The notes under the pieces were generated by a model. It had not been told where the DNA came from, ran no database searches, and saw only the letters and a list, made by a program, of their open reading frames with translations. Positions 52,040 to 60,318 of a stretch of 64,000 nucleotides of DNA are shown one piece after another. The translations under genes were made by a program, and so were the position numbers. This DNA comes from GH45 sp046704385. GTDB lineage: Bacteria; Bacteroidota; Bacteroidia; Bacteroidales; SZUA-534. Within the stretch, counting starts at the first letter, position 1. Every line of letters starts with the position of its first letter. The DNA is taken from contig JBJKSB010000108.1 in assembly GCA_046704385.1 (NCBI GenBank), positions 1 to 64,000 of the forward strand. The letters are read 5' to 3'.

Positions 52040-55000
52040 CTATTCGTTAAATTTCCAGTTTTTCCATTCATCTCCAACCTCTTCACTTACATTGGTCTGA
52101 GGCTGTTGTTCCTTATTATTTATCATTAATGAGTTTACATTCACTTCATATTTTAAATAATCCGAAAGGTCTTTGTAAGTGATGTTCCCATTGGTTTCAT
52201 TTAATTTTTTCAACAGGTAATACGTAAACATTCCATGCTTTTTCTCTTTGTAGGGTAACGATGTTTCACTGCCCGAGCTTGCTGTATAAACAATCAGGTT
52301 CTTTTTAACGGCCTTTTGAGTTTCCTTAGGAACAATCTTAACCCCACGTGCAGCCACTAATCCCTGGTTTCGGGCTCCGCCACTAAAACAGGCATCTAAA
52401 AATACGGTAACACGCTTAGCCGGAAATTCGGTAAGCAATTCATAAAATTGTGTCAGTTTAATACCCCCGCCATAAGCCAGGTCGGTACCACTAACATCAA
52501 CCGGAATCAGAAAGGGTTCTTTGGTTTTTTCATCGGGGAAACCATGGCCGGCATAATAAACATAAACCTCAGCTTTGCCTTCCGATGCCTTTATAAGCAA
52601 ACTGAGTTTATTTACAGCCCTCACCATCTCCATCTGACGGGCATTTTCCAGGTATATTATTTTTTCGTCTTTAATACCAAACTTACTCATACATAATTCC
52701 TTAAATTCACGGGCATCATTTATGGCAAAATCGACATTACTTTCGCTGTTAATCCCGGTTTGGTACGAACTATAATCCTCGTTACCAATTACCAGGGCAA
52801 ACCGGTATGGATTTGCAGCTCGTTGCTCAATAAATAATGGTTGTGAAACAGACTCTCCGGCCAAATTCCTGACCTTAAGCATTAACATATTATTTCCTGA
52901 ATTGAGAGCAATTATTTGCTCGTAATCAAATGTACACAGGCCTTCCAGGTTTTGTTGCTTGGGTTCCGTGCTTATTATTTGATTATTGGCAATTAAGTCG
53001 ATCCCCAAAATAGGCGTATTCGACTTTATACACGCCTTAACAGTTATGTTTTTTTCGGTACTGGCTGACTTTGCCGACGAAGGCTCAACCCAGGTGGCTA
53101 CAGCCAGTTGGGGAATAATATAATTAACACTTCGGGGCTCCGAGTAGGTTGAACCTGCCATATTCTCAGCCTCAATTTTCAATAAATTTATTCCTTGATT
53201 TAATGTAGCGGTTTGATTTAATTCAAAGGTACATTCACCTGTACTTTTAGTGGTTGGTGAATTAACCGTTTTAACCAGAACATCGTTATTATATAGTTTA
53301 ATGCTTTTGATAACCGATCTGGATTGGACGCAAGCTTTTAGTTCAAGAACCTGCGTATATATATCGAAATTTGAAGCCGGGGTTATCCAACTAATGTTTG
53401 TCTTTTCAGGTATCTGATAAGTCAGGTTAAGCGGCCTTGAAACAGTTTCACCGGCTTTATTCGATGCCAGTATTCTAACCTGGTTTGAACCAGCAGGGAC
53501 CTGGATGCTTTTATTAATATCGTAAGAGTTTGCTCCTATCCCGTTCTTTGTATAAACCGATTTTCCATTTACCTGTATTTCAATATTATCAATCGGAATC
53601 ATTGAACTTACCCTGGCCTGCACATTTATTCCCGATATAAAACTTATGGTATCCATAGTTGGGTGAACCCAGGCAATTTCAGGTTTTTTAGCCGGAGTAT
53701 AATTAATAATCCGGATATCGGATTCTTTAGTATAATTAGCCGTTTTTACTTTTATTTTAACTCGGTTCTCACCCGGTAACAAGTTTACCAGCTGTTGAAC
53801 TTCACCCCCAGATGCATCCAACGATTCCGACCCCACTGCATTTCCATTTAGTAAAAATGTAACTTCCTGTGGAATTCCGGCTTTATTAATATTAGCTTTT
53901 ACCTCAAACTGTCCTGAACTTGTCTCCGTTACCGGGACACCCGGATTAATCCAGGAAAGTAACTCGACAGGGACTGCAGAATAATTAACTATAAGCTTCT
54001 TACTATCTGATTCACCTGCAATATTTGTTGCTTTAACCTGAAGGGTATTTTCCCCGACATTCAATACTACCAATTCCTTGTAATGCGTGATATTATTATC
54101 GGCGGTTGCCAGCATTAACTCAGCACGGTCTTTTGAGCTAAAAAGCCGGTCATTTACATAAATCTCTATTTTGCGTAAACTTGATTCGGAATGAATATCA
54201 GCCTTTACCAAAAGTGAAGCTTCATTCGATGTCTGATTCGTTTTTGGGAATATCCATTCAATTTGCGGCACCATTCCCGAACTTGATGATGCCTGCTGTG
54301 CCACTTTTTGATCAAGCGGTTTAATATTCAGTTTTCGGGTATTCCAAACCTGCAATTCAGGGTCTAACAAGGCGGCAAATGCAAAATTTGTTCCTTTCGG
54401 GTTAAAGGCAATGGCCATTATTTTATTATTTTGCTTTTCCGATTGAAACACCATTTTACCGGTTCGCAAATCGGTTAGTATCAGAATATTATCTTGTCCT
54501 CCACTTATAAGGTAATTACCATCAGGGCTGAAACCAAGGGCGCTAACCCAGTTTTTGTGACCCAGAAAAGTATTTAACAGCTTACCACTATAGGCATCCC
54601 AAATATGAATCTTTCGGTCGTCGCCCGCACTGGCAATTAAGCTACCATCGGGACTATAGGCCACGCTTCGTACCCAACCGTCGTGTGCAGGAATACTAAG
54701 AAACAAGCTGCCGTTTTTAACATTCCAAATTTTTACTGTTTTATCGCCACTCCCGGAAGCTAAACGCTCACCATTTGGCGAAAAATCGAGGGTGTTTACT
54801 TTATTGGTATGACCTTCGAGCGTATATTTTAAAGCCCCGGTAGCTGCATCCCATAATTTTATAGTTTTATCATAACTCGCTGAGGCAATTAACTTATCAT
54901 CAGGGCTAAACTCCACTTTCATTATATAGCCCTTATGCCCTTTTAACCGATATAGCACGGTTTTATTCTTAAAATCCCATACGGTTATTAGCTGATCCTT

Positions 55001-55276
55001 ACCCCCTGCTGCAAGTTTTGTTCCGTCGTGCGAAAAGCAAACCGAAACCGAAACATCCTTAAGTCCTTCAAACCGGGTAACTTCAGCGTACGAATTTGCA
55101 TCGTACACTACAATTGATCCGTCGTCTCCTCCTGAAGCAATAAATTTCCCGTCATCGCTATAGGCCACACACCAAACATTATGCTTTTTGGCTATTAAAA
55201 CCTTTTCAGGAGAAATTTGCCCAAAAGCCAGAACAGCGATACATAAAAAACTTATTACTGTAAAAATCCTGTTCAT
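52040..55276 (-). CDS. secreted WD40-propeller / Ig-like / caspase (peptidase C14) protein
   Basis: 1078 residues with a cleavable signal peptide (LAFGQ). Residues about 25-320 are seven WD40 repeats, one complete propeller (e.g. VEFSPDDKLIASASYDKTIKLWD). Residues about 337-815 are five tandem beta-sandwich modules of about 96 residues, each starting xWxxP (337, 436, 532, 625, 723). Residues 825-1065 are a caspase/metacaspase domain: YRFALVIGNEDY, NDAREFKE, His911 in YYAGHGF and Cys963 in FLDACFSGG, both catalytic residues present. Exported, so the protease acts in the periplasm or at the surface. A barrel gene precedes it by 13 bp and may be co-transcribed. The target is unknown. Confidence 0.9.
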   Translation of the reverse strand: MNRIFTVISFLCIAVLAFGQISPEKVLIAKKHNVWCVAYSDDGKFIASGGDDGSIVVYDANSYAEVTRFEGLKDVSVSVCFSHDGTKLAAGGKDQLITVWDFKNKTVLYRLKGHKGYIMKVEFSPDDKLIASASYDKTIKLWDAATGALKYTLEGHTNKVNTLDFSPNGERLASGSGDKTVKIWNVKNGSLFLSIPAHDGWVRSVAYSPDGSLIASAGDDRKIHIWDAYSGKLLNTFLGHKNWVSALGFSPDGNYLISGGQDNILILTDLRTGKMVFQSEKQNNKIMAIAFNPKGTNFAFAALLDPELQVWNTRKLNIKPLDQKVAQQASSSSGMVPQIEWIFPKTNQTSNEASLLVKADIHSESSLRKIEIYVNDRLFSSKDRAELMLATADNNITHYKELVVLNVGENTLQVKATNIAGESDSKKLIVNYSAVPVELLSWINPGVPVTETSSGQFEVKANINKAGIPQEVTFLLNGNAVGSESLDASGGEVQQLVNLLPGENRVKIKVKTANYTKESDIRIINYTPAKKPEIAWVHPTMDTISFISGINVQARVSSMIPIDNIEIQVNGKSVYTKNGIGANSYDINKSIQVPAGSNQVRILASNKAGETVSRPLNLTYQIPEKTNISWITPASNFDIYTQVLELKACVQSRSVIKSIKLYNNDVLVKTVNSPTTKSTGECTFELNQTATLNQGINLLKIEAENMAGSTYSEPRSVNYIIPQLAVATWVEPSSAKSASTEKNITVKACIKSNTPILGIDLIANNQIISTEPKQQNLEGLCTFDYEQIIALNSGNNMLMLKVRNLAGESVSQPLFIEQRAANPYRFALVIGNEDYSSYQTGINSESNVDFAINDAREFKELCMSKFGIKDEKIIYLENARQMEMVRAVNKLSLLIKASEGKAEVYVYYAGHGFPDEKTKEPFLIPVDVSGTDLAYGGGIKLTQFYELLTEFPAKRVTVFLDACFSGGARNQGLVAARGVKIVPKETQKAVKKNLIVYTASSGSETSLPYKEKKHGMFTYYLLKKLNETNGNITYKDLSDYLKYEVNVNSLMINNKEQQPQTNVSEEVGDEWKNWKFNE

Positions 55277-55289
55277 AAAGTTGTGCTTA

Positions 55290-55886
55290 TTATATTGTTT
55301 TCGATTTTATCATATTAATCCTTATGCCCAATTGTGTATATAAATTAGTTCGTGTATCATAAATTGTATAGTATGGCCCCGATTGCAGAAAAATGGTGAA
55401 ATTATCATTCAACATATAATCGATTCCCAAACCACCTAAACCACCAATGGTTGTGGCAAAGTCACTATTGTATACACCTTCTCCACCTGCCAGTATAAGC
55501 CACTCGTCCCACCAAATAAAATTCAGGTTTGCCTCGCCAAATAAATACGGATTAATTTTTTTTGCTGGTAAAAGGTTTAATTTTAATCCTCCTCCAAAAG
55601 CCAGATTATCATAATATGCCTCCACAAAATCACCGCCAAACATATAATAAAACCTAACTGAGCCATACAATGATAATCGCCTGTTGAAATTAAACTGTAC
55701 CCCGCCATCCACTCCTACGCCATCACCATACTGGGTATATTCTTCCAGCATATCGGGATAAATAAAAGTACCTGAACCATTAATGGTAAGCTTTTGTTCG
55801 AACTGACCCAGCGCACATAAACCGCTAAACATCAATCCAATAAGTATAACAATGGTAACAATTGAGGTGTTGATCTTTGTTGTCAT
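55290..55886 (-). CDS. outer-membrane beta-barrel (porin-family) protein
   Basis: 198 residues, signal peptide ending at CALGQ. Glycine-rich alternating strands (GVDGGVQFNFNRRLSLYGSVRFYYMFGG, LAFGGGLKLNLLPAKKINPYLFGEANLNF, FTIFLQSGPYYTIY) and final strand NLYTQLGIRINM indicate an eight-strand barrel of the OmpA/PorT-like class. It is transcribed 13 bp upstream of the WD40-caspase gene, so the barrel may be its outer-membrane partner. A -7 box TAAATTTG lies 29 bp upstream of the ATG, and an 18-nt stretch shared with the MBL promoter lies between. Confidence 0.75.
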   Translation of the reverse strand: MTTKINTSIVTIVILIGLMFSGLCALGQFEQKLTINGSGTFIYPDMLEEYTQYGDGVGVDGGVQFNFNRRLSLYGSVRFYYMFGGDFVEAYYDNLAFGGGLKLNLLPAKKINPYLFGEANLNFIWWDEWLILAGGEGVYNSDFATTIGGLGGLGIDYMLNDNFTIFLQSGPYYTIYDTRTNLYTQLGIRINMIKSKTI

Positions 55887-55914
55887 AATTGTAGGGTTTA
55901 ATTAATTTGATAAC

Positions 55915-55922
55915 CAAATTTA
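55915..55922 (-). promoter_or_regulatory. -7 box of the barrel/WD40-caspase operon
   Basis: On the minus strand TAAATTTG is an exact TAnnTTTG match 29 bp upstream of the barrel ATG. No canonical -33 TTTG was found at 19 bp. Downstream of the box is the 18-nt sequence that also follows the promoter region of the gene at 26535. Confidence 0.45.
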
Positions 55923-56086
55923 CAAAATTTTAGATAGTAATGCCGAATGAAAAATCATAATTTAGATTTGTTCGGATTAATGTTAAATTGATCATTTACT
56001 TCCAGTTAGACCATCTCTATTATTTTTTAAAATTTGGTGTTTTTTTATTACTTTAGAAGGAAATTAATTAACCAATACGAAAAATT

Positions 56087-57619
56087 ATGAAAACAAGAAG
56101 CCTTATTTTAGGGATGCTGGCCTCTACTTTATTCCTATTCTCAGGATGCCACAAAGATCCCCCGGCACCGGTCGCCTGTTTTAGTTTTTCACCCCAGACC
56201 GATATTGCCCCCGGTGACGAAGTTGTGTTTACAAGCTGTTCAACGGATGCTATAAGTTATAATTGGGATTTTGGCGACACCAAAAGTTCAGTTGCTGCAA
56301 ATCCAAAACATAGTTATGATACACCCGGAGAATATACCGTAACCCTGGTTGTTCAAAATAAAGCCGGACAGGATCAAATAGAAGATAAAGTTACAGTCAT
56401 AAGTACTGTTACTGCCTGCTTCACCATGTCATCCAGTTCGGTACATGTGGGTGAAAATGTAACTTTTACCAATTGTTCCCAGGGAGCCGACAGCTATCAG
56501 TGGGACCTGGATGGTAATGGAACATTTGATACCTCAACAGAAAGTCCGGTTATGAATTATGACACTCCCGGGAAAATTAATGTAAAACTGGTTGCCTCAA
56601 AAAATGGATATTCAGATGAAGTGGTTCATGAACTCACCATTTTGGACAATCCAGTTACCGCTTGCTTTACCATGAGTCCAAACCCGGCGCAGGTAGGAGA
56701 AAATGTAAATTTCACAAACTGTTCAGTAAATGCTACCTCGTATAAATGGGATTTTGATGGTAACGGTACATTTGACAGTACTGATAAAGATCCGGTATTT
56801 TATTTTAATTCTGCCGGTAAATTTAATGTAAAACTGGTTGCCATGAATGGGGATGCAAGTGACGAGGTGGTTCATGAAATTACAATTACAGAAGAACCTG
56901 TTGTAATTGACCCGACTGATTATTGGGGAATGGCGGATTACACGGCCATTTATGAGAATGATTTTACCGATAATTCCAATACAGATTGGTCAATTGGTTC
57001 AGATACAGATTGGGAGGCCTATATTTCAGACGGAGAATATATTGTTACCAATAGTAGCACAGAGTCTAACCATTATTTCTGGACAAATGCTGAATCGGTT
57101 CCTGCTGATAACTTTGATATTGAAATGGAATTCCAGGTTACTTATGACAATGCCAATTATGGTGGAGGGCTTCTATGGAAATTATTGTATAACGAAACAA
57201 CCAAGCTAATTGATGGTTATTATATATTCAGATTTTCAGGAGGCTATTATAATTACGGAGATTCTCAAAACGGACTTTGGCTAAGTGACTGGGTGAACTA
57301 TGGCCATGGTAGTGAATCTAATTTATTAACAGTTCGCAAATACCAGGGTAAGTATTATATGTTTATTAATGAGGAATTTTTAGGACAATATGATTCTTCA
57401 GGTGAATTTGGCGATAAATTCGGGTTCTTTGTAGGAAAAGAAACCAGTATTAGTGTTACCTGGGTTGGTTTGTGGTCGCTTGGTACCACTACAAAATCGG
57501 CAATAGTTGATGCAAATGCCAAAACCAAAAAATCAAAACCAAGAGTTAATGTCGGTGTTGGTAACGGCAAAGGATTTAACCAAAAAGCCATGCCAATCAG
57601 GGTACTCGAAAAAAAATAA
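56087..57619 (+). CDS. PKD-repeat lipoprotein with C-terminal lectin-like domain
   Basis: 510 residues; lipoprotein signal ends at Cys21 (LFSGCHKD). Three PKD modules follow (about residues 28-110, 113-192, 195-275), each with the FxxSP/T, FTNCS and SYNWDFGD core and VxVTLVVxxK strand. Residues about 285-465 form a beta-sandwich of the LamG/keto-disaccharide-hydrolase type (YENDFTDNSNTDWSIGSDTDWEA, FDIEMEFQVTY, GKYYMFINEEFLGQYDSSGEFGDKFGFFVG), probably carbohydrate binding. The tail is basic (KTKKSKPRVNVG). It likely sits on the surface. A perfect palindromic terminator follows it, shared with the convergent gene. Confidence 0.8.
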   Translation: MKTRSLILGMLASTLFLFSGCHKDPPAPVACFSFSPQTDIAPGDEVVFTSCSTDAISYNWDFGDTKSSVAANPKHSYDTPGEYTVTLVVQNKAGQDQIEDKVTVISTVTACFTMSSSSVHVGENVTFTNCSQGADSYQWDLDGNGTFDTSTESPVMNYDTPGKINVKLVASKNGYSDEVVHELTILDNPVTACFTMSPNPAQVGENVNFTNCSVNATSYKWDFDGNGTFDSTDKDPVFYFNSAGKFNVKLVAMNGDASDEVVHEITITEEPVVIDPTDYWGMADYTAIYENDFTDNSNTDWSIGSDTDWEAYISDGEYIVTNSSTESNHYFWTNAESVPADNFDIEMEFQVTYDNANYGGGLLWKLLYNETTKLIDGYYIFRFSGGYYNYGDSQNGLWLSDWVNYGHGSESNLLTVRKYQGKYYMFINEEFLGQYDSSGEFGDKFGFFVGKETSISVTWVGLWSLGTTTKSAIVDANAKTKKSKPRVNVGVGNGKGFNQKAMPIRVLEKK

Positions 57620-57635
57620 TATTTTGATTCAAATG

Positions 57636-57665
57636 AAAAAGGTGAGCCCGGGCTCACCTTTTTTT
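57636..57665. terminator. perfect bidirectional terminator between convergent genes
   Basis: AAAAAGGTGAGCCC and its exact complement GGGCTCACCTTTTT form a 28-bp palindrome at 57636-57663, without a loop, followed by further T residues on the plus strand and preceded by A's that give T's on the minus strand. The stop codon of the minus-strand gene (57654-57656) lies inside it. Confidence 0.88.
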
Positions 57666-58199
57666 ATAATAAATTACTTCCGACATCGGTAAATCAAAAT
57701 CATCAACCGGTATTTTATCAAAATACTGGAAATCGAAACAAATTCCAATTCTGAAAGCTTTTACAGATTTTAAAAACCGGTCGTAATAACCTCTTCCCCT
57801 GCCCATACGGTTTTTATTTTTGTCGAAAGCCATCCCGGGAACAATTATTAAATTAATGCTATCAAAGTCATCAAATACATCAGTTGCCGGTTCTGAAATT
57901 CCAAATAAATCACCCGGCCTCATATTCTGCATGCCCTGGTACTGTCTTATTATTAAGTTATCGCCATGAACTGAAGGCAATAATATAATTTTATCTTTCC
58001 ACCACTTTTCAATAAAATCATGAGTAAAAACTTCATCATCCATCGACCAGTAAGCCAGCACAACTTTTGCCTGTTGAAAATCCATCAGCTTTTCAACTTC
58101 ATCAAAAATTTGCTTTGATTGTCTGATCATTTCGTCAGTTGAAACAAGCTTTTTTAATGCATTTACCTTTTGACGGAATTCCTTTTTTTCATTTCCCAT
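57654..58199 (-). CDS. 5-formyltetrahydrofolate cyclo-ligase
   Basis: 181 residues from ATG 58199; an ATG at 58256 would add 19 residues overlapping the end of gldB and is less likely. It converts 5-formyl-THF to 5,10-methenyl-THF using ATP. Features: N-terminal KKEFRQKVNALKKL, a YWSMDDEVFTHDF segment and the phosphate-binding RMGRGRGYYDRFL motif (GRGxGYYDR), which marks the 5-FTHF_cyc-lig family. The stop codon lies in a bidirectional terminator. Confidence 0.9.
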   Translation of the reverse strand: MGNEKKEFRQKVNALKKLVSTDEMIRQSKQIFDEVEKLMDFQQAKVVLAYWSMDDEVFTHDFIEKWWKDKIILLPSVHGDNLIIRQYQGMQNMRPGDLFGISEPATDVFDDFDSINLIIVPGMAFDKNKNRMGRGRGYYDRFLKSVKAFRIGICFDFQYFDKIPVDDFDLPMSEVIYYKKR

Positions 58200-58233
58200 A
58201 GTTTCTGCAATAACCCAACTATTCGGTTCCGGA

Positions 58234-59238
58234 TTAGGGTTTATATTTCGATTCATTAAAGATCATTTGGTAATCAGTGATGTTCATTAATCTAACCAGA
58301 TCAACTTCGGGATGCCTTTTTAAATAAGAGTTCACTATCTGGTAACCTATCCATTGACCGGTTCGCGATGGAGATTCTTTGGAAAAAGGAGCCGTAAATG
58401 GCCCATCATCAATAAAACGCTTAATATCTTTATAGGAAGAGTTAAACAAAAGTTTGTTTTCCACCAGGTACAGCCACATCTGTTTTTCATTTTTCCTGCA
58501 CCATTTTAACTTCTCAGCCGACATACCCCATTTTACTGAATCGGGTACATCGGGCAACATGGCATCCAAAAACACATGCATTTTTCCGTAATAAACCATT
58601 TGGTTCGATAGGTTATCTTTATCCGAATTATACGGAAATTCAGTCGTTCCCCAGGCATACATTACATCCGATGGTATTTTACCGGGATACATATTTTCCC
58701 GCAAATACACAGAAGTGCGCAACATAGCGTAATATTTGGAATTGGCTCCAAGATATTTATCAAGGCTGATACTCACAAAACCAGAATCGACCACCAGCGA
58801 TTGGTTAAAACCCGATATGTGAGTGTAAATATCGGGTATAATTTTATCGGGAAAATAATAATGAAAATGGCGAAAACCATTATTTACTCCTGAATAAAAC
58901 TTGTTATCAGCAAAAAGTTTTTTAACAGCCTCCGCGGCCTCAGAAATATAGGGATCAGTTAAAAAGAACTGCAGCTTTTCAGCATAATCCAATTGGTTTG
59001 TCCCACCAATTTTTAAAATGGCCTCATTGTACAAATCAAAAAACCGGCCATATTTTTTCTCAAAACCGGGGACATAATTCCAAATACTATCCTGGTTTAT
59101 AGAAAATAATTCCCTGTCGAACCGGTAAAAATTCTGATCAATTTTAACTGATGAAATATCGATATCCCAAGGGTTTGAATGGCATGAAGCCAAAATTAAT
59201 AATAATGCTAAGAATAAAAAATTTCGGTACTGCAACAT
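58234..59238 (-). CDS. gldB: gliding motility lipoprotein GldB
   Basis: 334 residues with lipoprotein signal LASCHSN. The sequence DIDISSVKIDQNFYRFDRELFSINQDSIWNYVPGFEKKYGRFFDLYNEAIL and the conserved end HPEVDLVRLMNITDYQMIFNESKYKP match GldB, a lipoprotein essential for gliding and type IX secretion in Flavobacterium, also widespread in non-gliding Bacteroidota. It is transcribed with the folate gene downstream. A nearby PorT-family barrel and the T9SS-exported protein at the right end agree with a type IX system in this organism. Divergent from the barrel gene at 59351. Confidence 0.9.
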   Translation of the reverse strand: MLQYRNFLFLALLLILASCHSNPWDIDISSVKIDQNFYRFDRELFSINQDSIWNYVPGFEKKYGRFFDLYNEAILKIGGTNQLDYAEKLQFFLTDPYISEAAEAVKKLFADNKFYSGVNNGFRHFHYYFPDKIIPDIYTHISGFNQSLVVDSGFVSISLDKYLGANSKYYAMLRTSVYLRENMYPGKIPSDVMYAWGTTEFPYNSDKDNLSNQMVYYGKMHVFLDAMLPDVPDSVKWGMSAEKLKWCRKNEKQMWLYLVENKLLFNSSYKDIKRFIDDGPFTAPFSKESPSRTGQWIGYQIVNSYLKRHPEVDLVRLMNITDYQMIFNESKYKP

Positions 59239-59266
59239 AATTTCAACATTTTTTCGTAGTTATTCA

Positions 59267-59303
59267 CAAAGATAAACAGGCTTTTCTATTTTGTTTATCT
59301 TTG
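59267..59303. promoter_or_regulatory. mirrored divergent -7 boxes between gldB and the PorT-family gene
   Basis: TATCTTTG, an exact TAnnTTTG match, lies at 59296-59303 on the plus strand and at 59267-59274 on the minus strand. They sit in a perfect 12-bp inverted repeat (CAAAGATAAACA / TGTTTATCTTTG, arms 59267-59278 and 59292-59303). Distances to the ATGs are about 28 bp (gldB) and 47 bp (barrel). No clear -33 elements are visible. Confidence 0.55.
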
Positions 59304-59350
59304 GCAAGTAAATAAAGCCTAAACATAAACCATGCTTAAAACGATTTACA

Positions 59351-60052
59351 ATGAAGAAAATTGCTTTGATTTTAGTTACCGTTGCCCTTGTATTTAATTC
59401 ATTTTCACAAAATGTGCGAATGGGACTTACGGCCAGTCCCCAGTTATCGTGGATGAAATCCGATGCAAGCACCATCAGCTCCGATGGAGTACAGGCCGGG
59501 TTCAATTTTGGATTGCTTACCGATTTCTTTTTTGCCGACCGGTACAGTTTTTCAACAGGGTTGATGATCAATAATACCGGCGGTACTCTACTTTATAAAG
59601 ATTCACTGCTTTTTAAAACCAATGACAAGGATTATAATTTACAGGCGGGTTCAAAAATAAAATATAAGATTCAGTACATCGATATTCCCCTGTCGTTCAA
59701 AATGGAATCGAACCAAATTGGTTACTTTGTGTATTATGCACAGTTCGGTTTGACCAGTCACGTGCGGGTAGGCGCTTCCGCAGATATTGAAGGCGAAACA
59801 CTATCAGCCGACTCTACCTTATTGACAACCGTTTCCCTGAGTGGAGCCGGTTGTAAAAATGAAATCAATTTATTTAATGTGAGTTATAATATTGGGGCCG
59901 GGGTTAACTATTACTTCTCCAAGAATACCGCCATTACCCTGGGTATTCTTTATACCAACGGATTTATTGATATTACCAATAATACAGATAAATTAATAAA
60001 AGATAATGTTTCGCTTCGATGCGTAACGCTGAGAGTTGGAGTTCTGTTCTAG
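59351..60052 (+). CDS. PorT-family outer-membrane beta-barrel protein
   Basis: 233 residues with a signal peptide ending at FNSFSQ. Alternating strands such as VRMGLTASPQLSW, GVQAGFNFGLLTDFFFADRYSFSTGLMI, KIQYIDIPLSFKM, GYFVYYAQFGLTSHV and the ending VSLRCVTLRVGVLF fit a barrel of about eight strands of the PorT/SprT-like group. Members are needed for type IX secretion or are simple porins; the divergent gldB supports the first but does not prove it. A -7 box is shared with the mirrored promoter. Confidence 0.75.
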   Translation: MKKIALILVTVALVFNSFSQNVRMGLTASPQLSWMKSDASTISSDGVQAGFNFGLLTDFFFADRYSFSTGLMINNTGGTLLYKDSLLFKTNDKDYNLQAGSKIKYKIQYIDIPLSFKMESNQIGYFVYYAQFGLTSHVRVGASADIEGETLSADSTLLTTVSLSGAGCKNEINLFNVSYNIGAGVNYYFSKNTAITLGILYTNGFIDITNNTDKLIKDNVSLRCVTLRVGVLF

Positions 60053-60271
60053 TTATTGGTCTGGAATGAAATCAGAGCAGAATTAGTTTCTCTCTTCGAA
60101 CAAATACTGAAATTGCTGCCTGCAGGTCGGTCTCTCAGAAGAGAATACTGTTTGTAAAGGTCTATTTAAAAGAAATCTTTAGTATGTTGTAAGCCTGTCT
60201 TTATTGTGTTCTCCCCAGGGAGATGGCTACAGCCAAAGGGGGAATAATTATTATCAGAACCAACTTTATGG

Positions 60272-60279
60272 TATATTTG
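60272..60279 (+). promoter_or_regulatory. candidate -7 box for the NAD synthetase gene
   Basis: TATATTTG matches TAnnTTTG and lies 40 bp upstream of the ATG. No -33 TTTG was found at 19-21 bp. Confidence 0.4.
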
Positions 60280-60318
60280 ATCCAAAATAAAAACTGATAT
60301 AAGTAAAAAAACATTACA

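Noticed and set aside
59260..59571. Minus-strand frame opposite the PorT-family gene
   Set aside because: Shadow of a protein with clear barrel pattern and signal peptide; no independent features.
60209..60250. GC-richer string with GGAGATGGCTACAG upstream of nadE, similar in part to the 21-bp array unit
   Set aside because: Similarity is limited to about ten bases and no copy number is seen; not enough for a repeat call.
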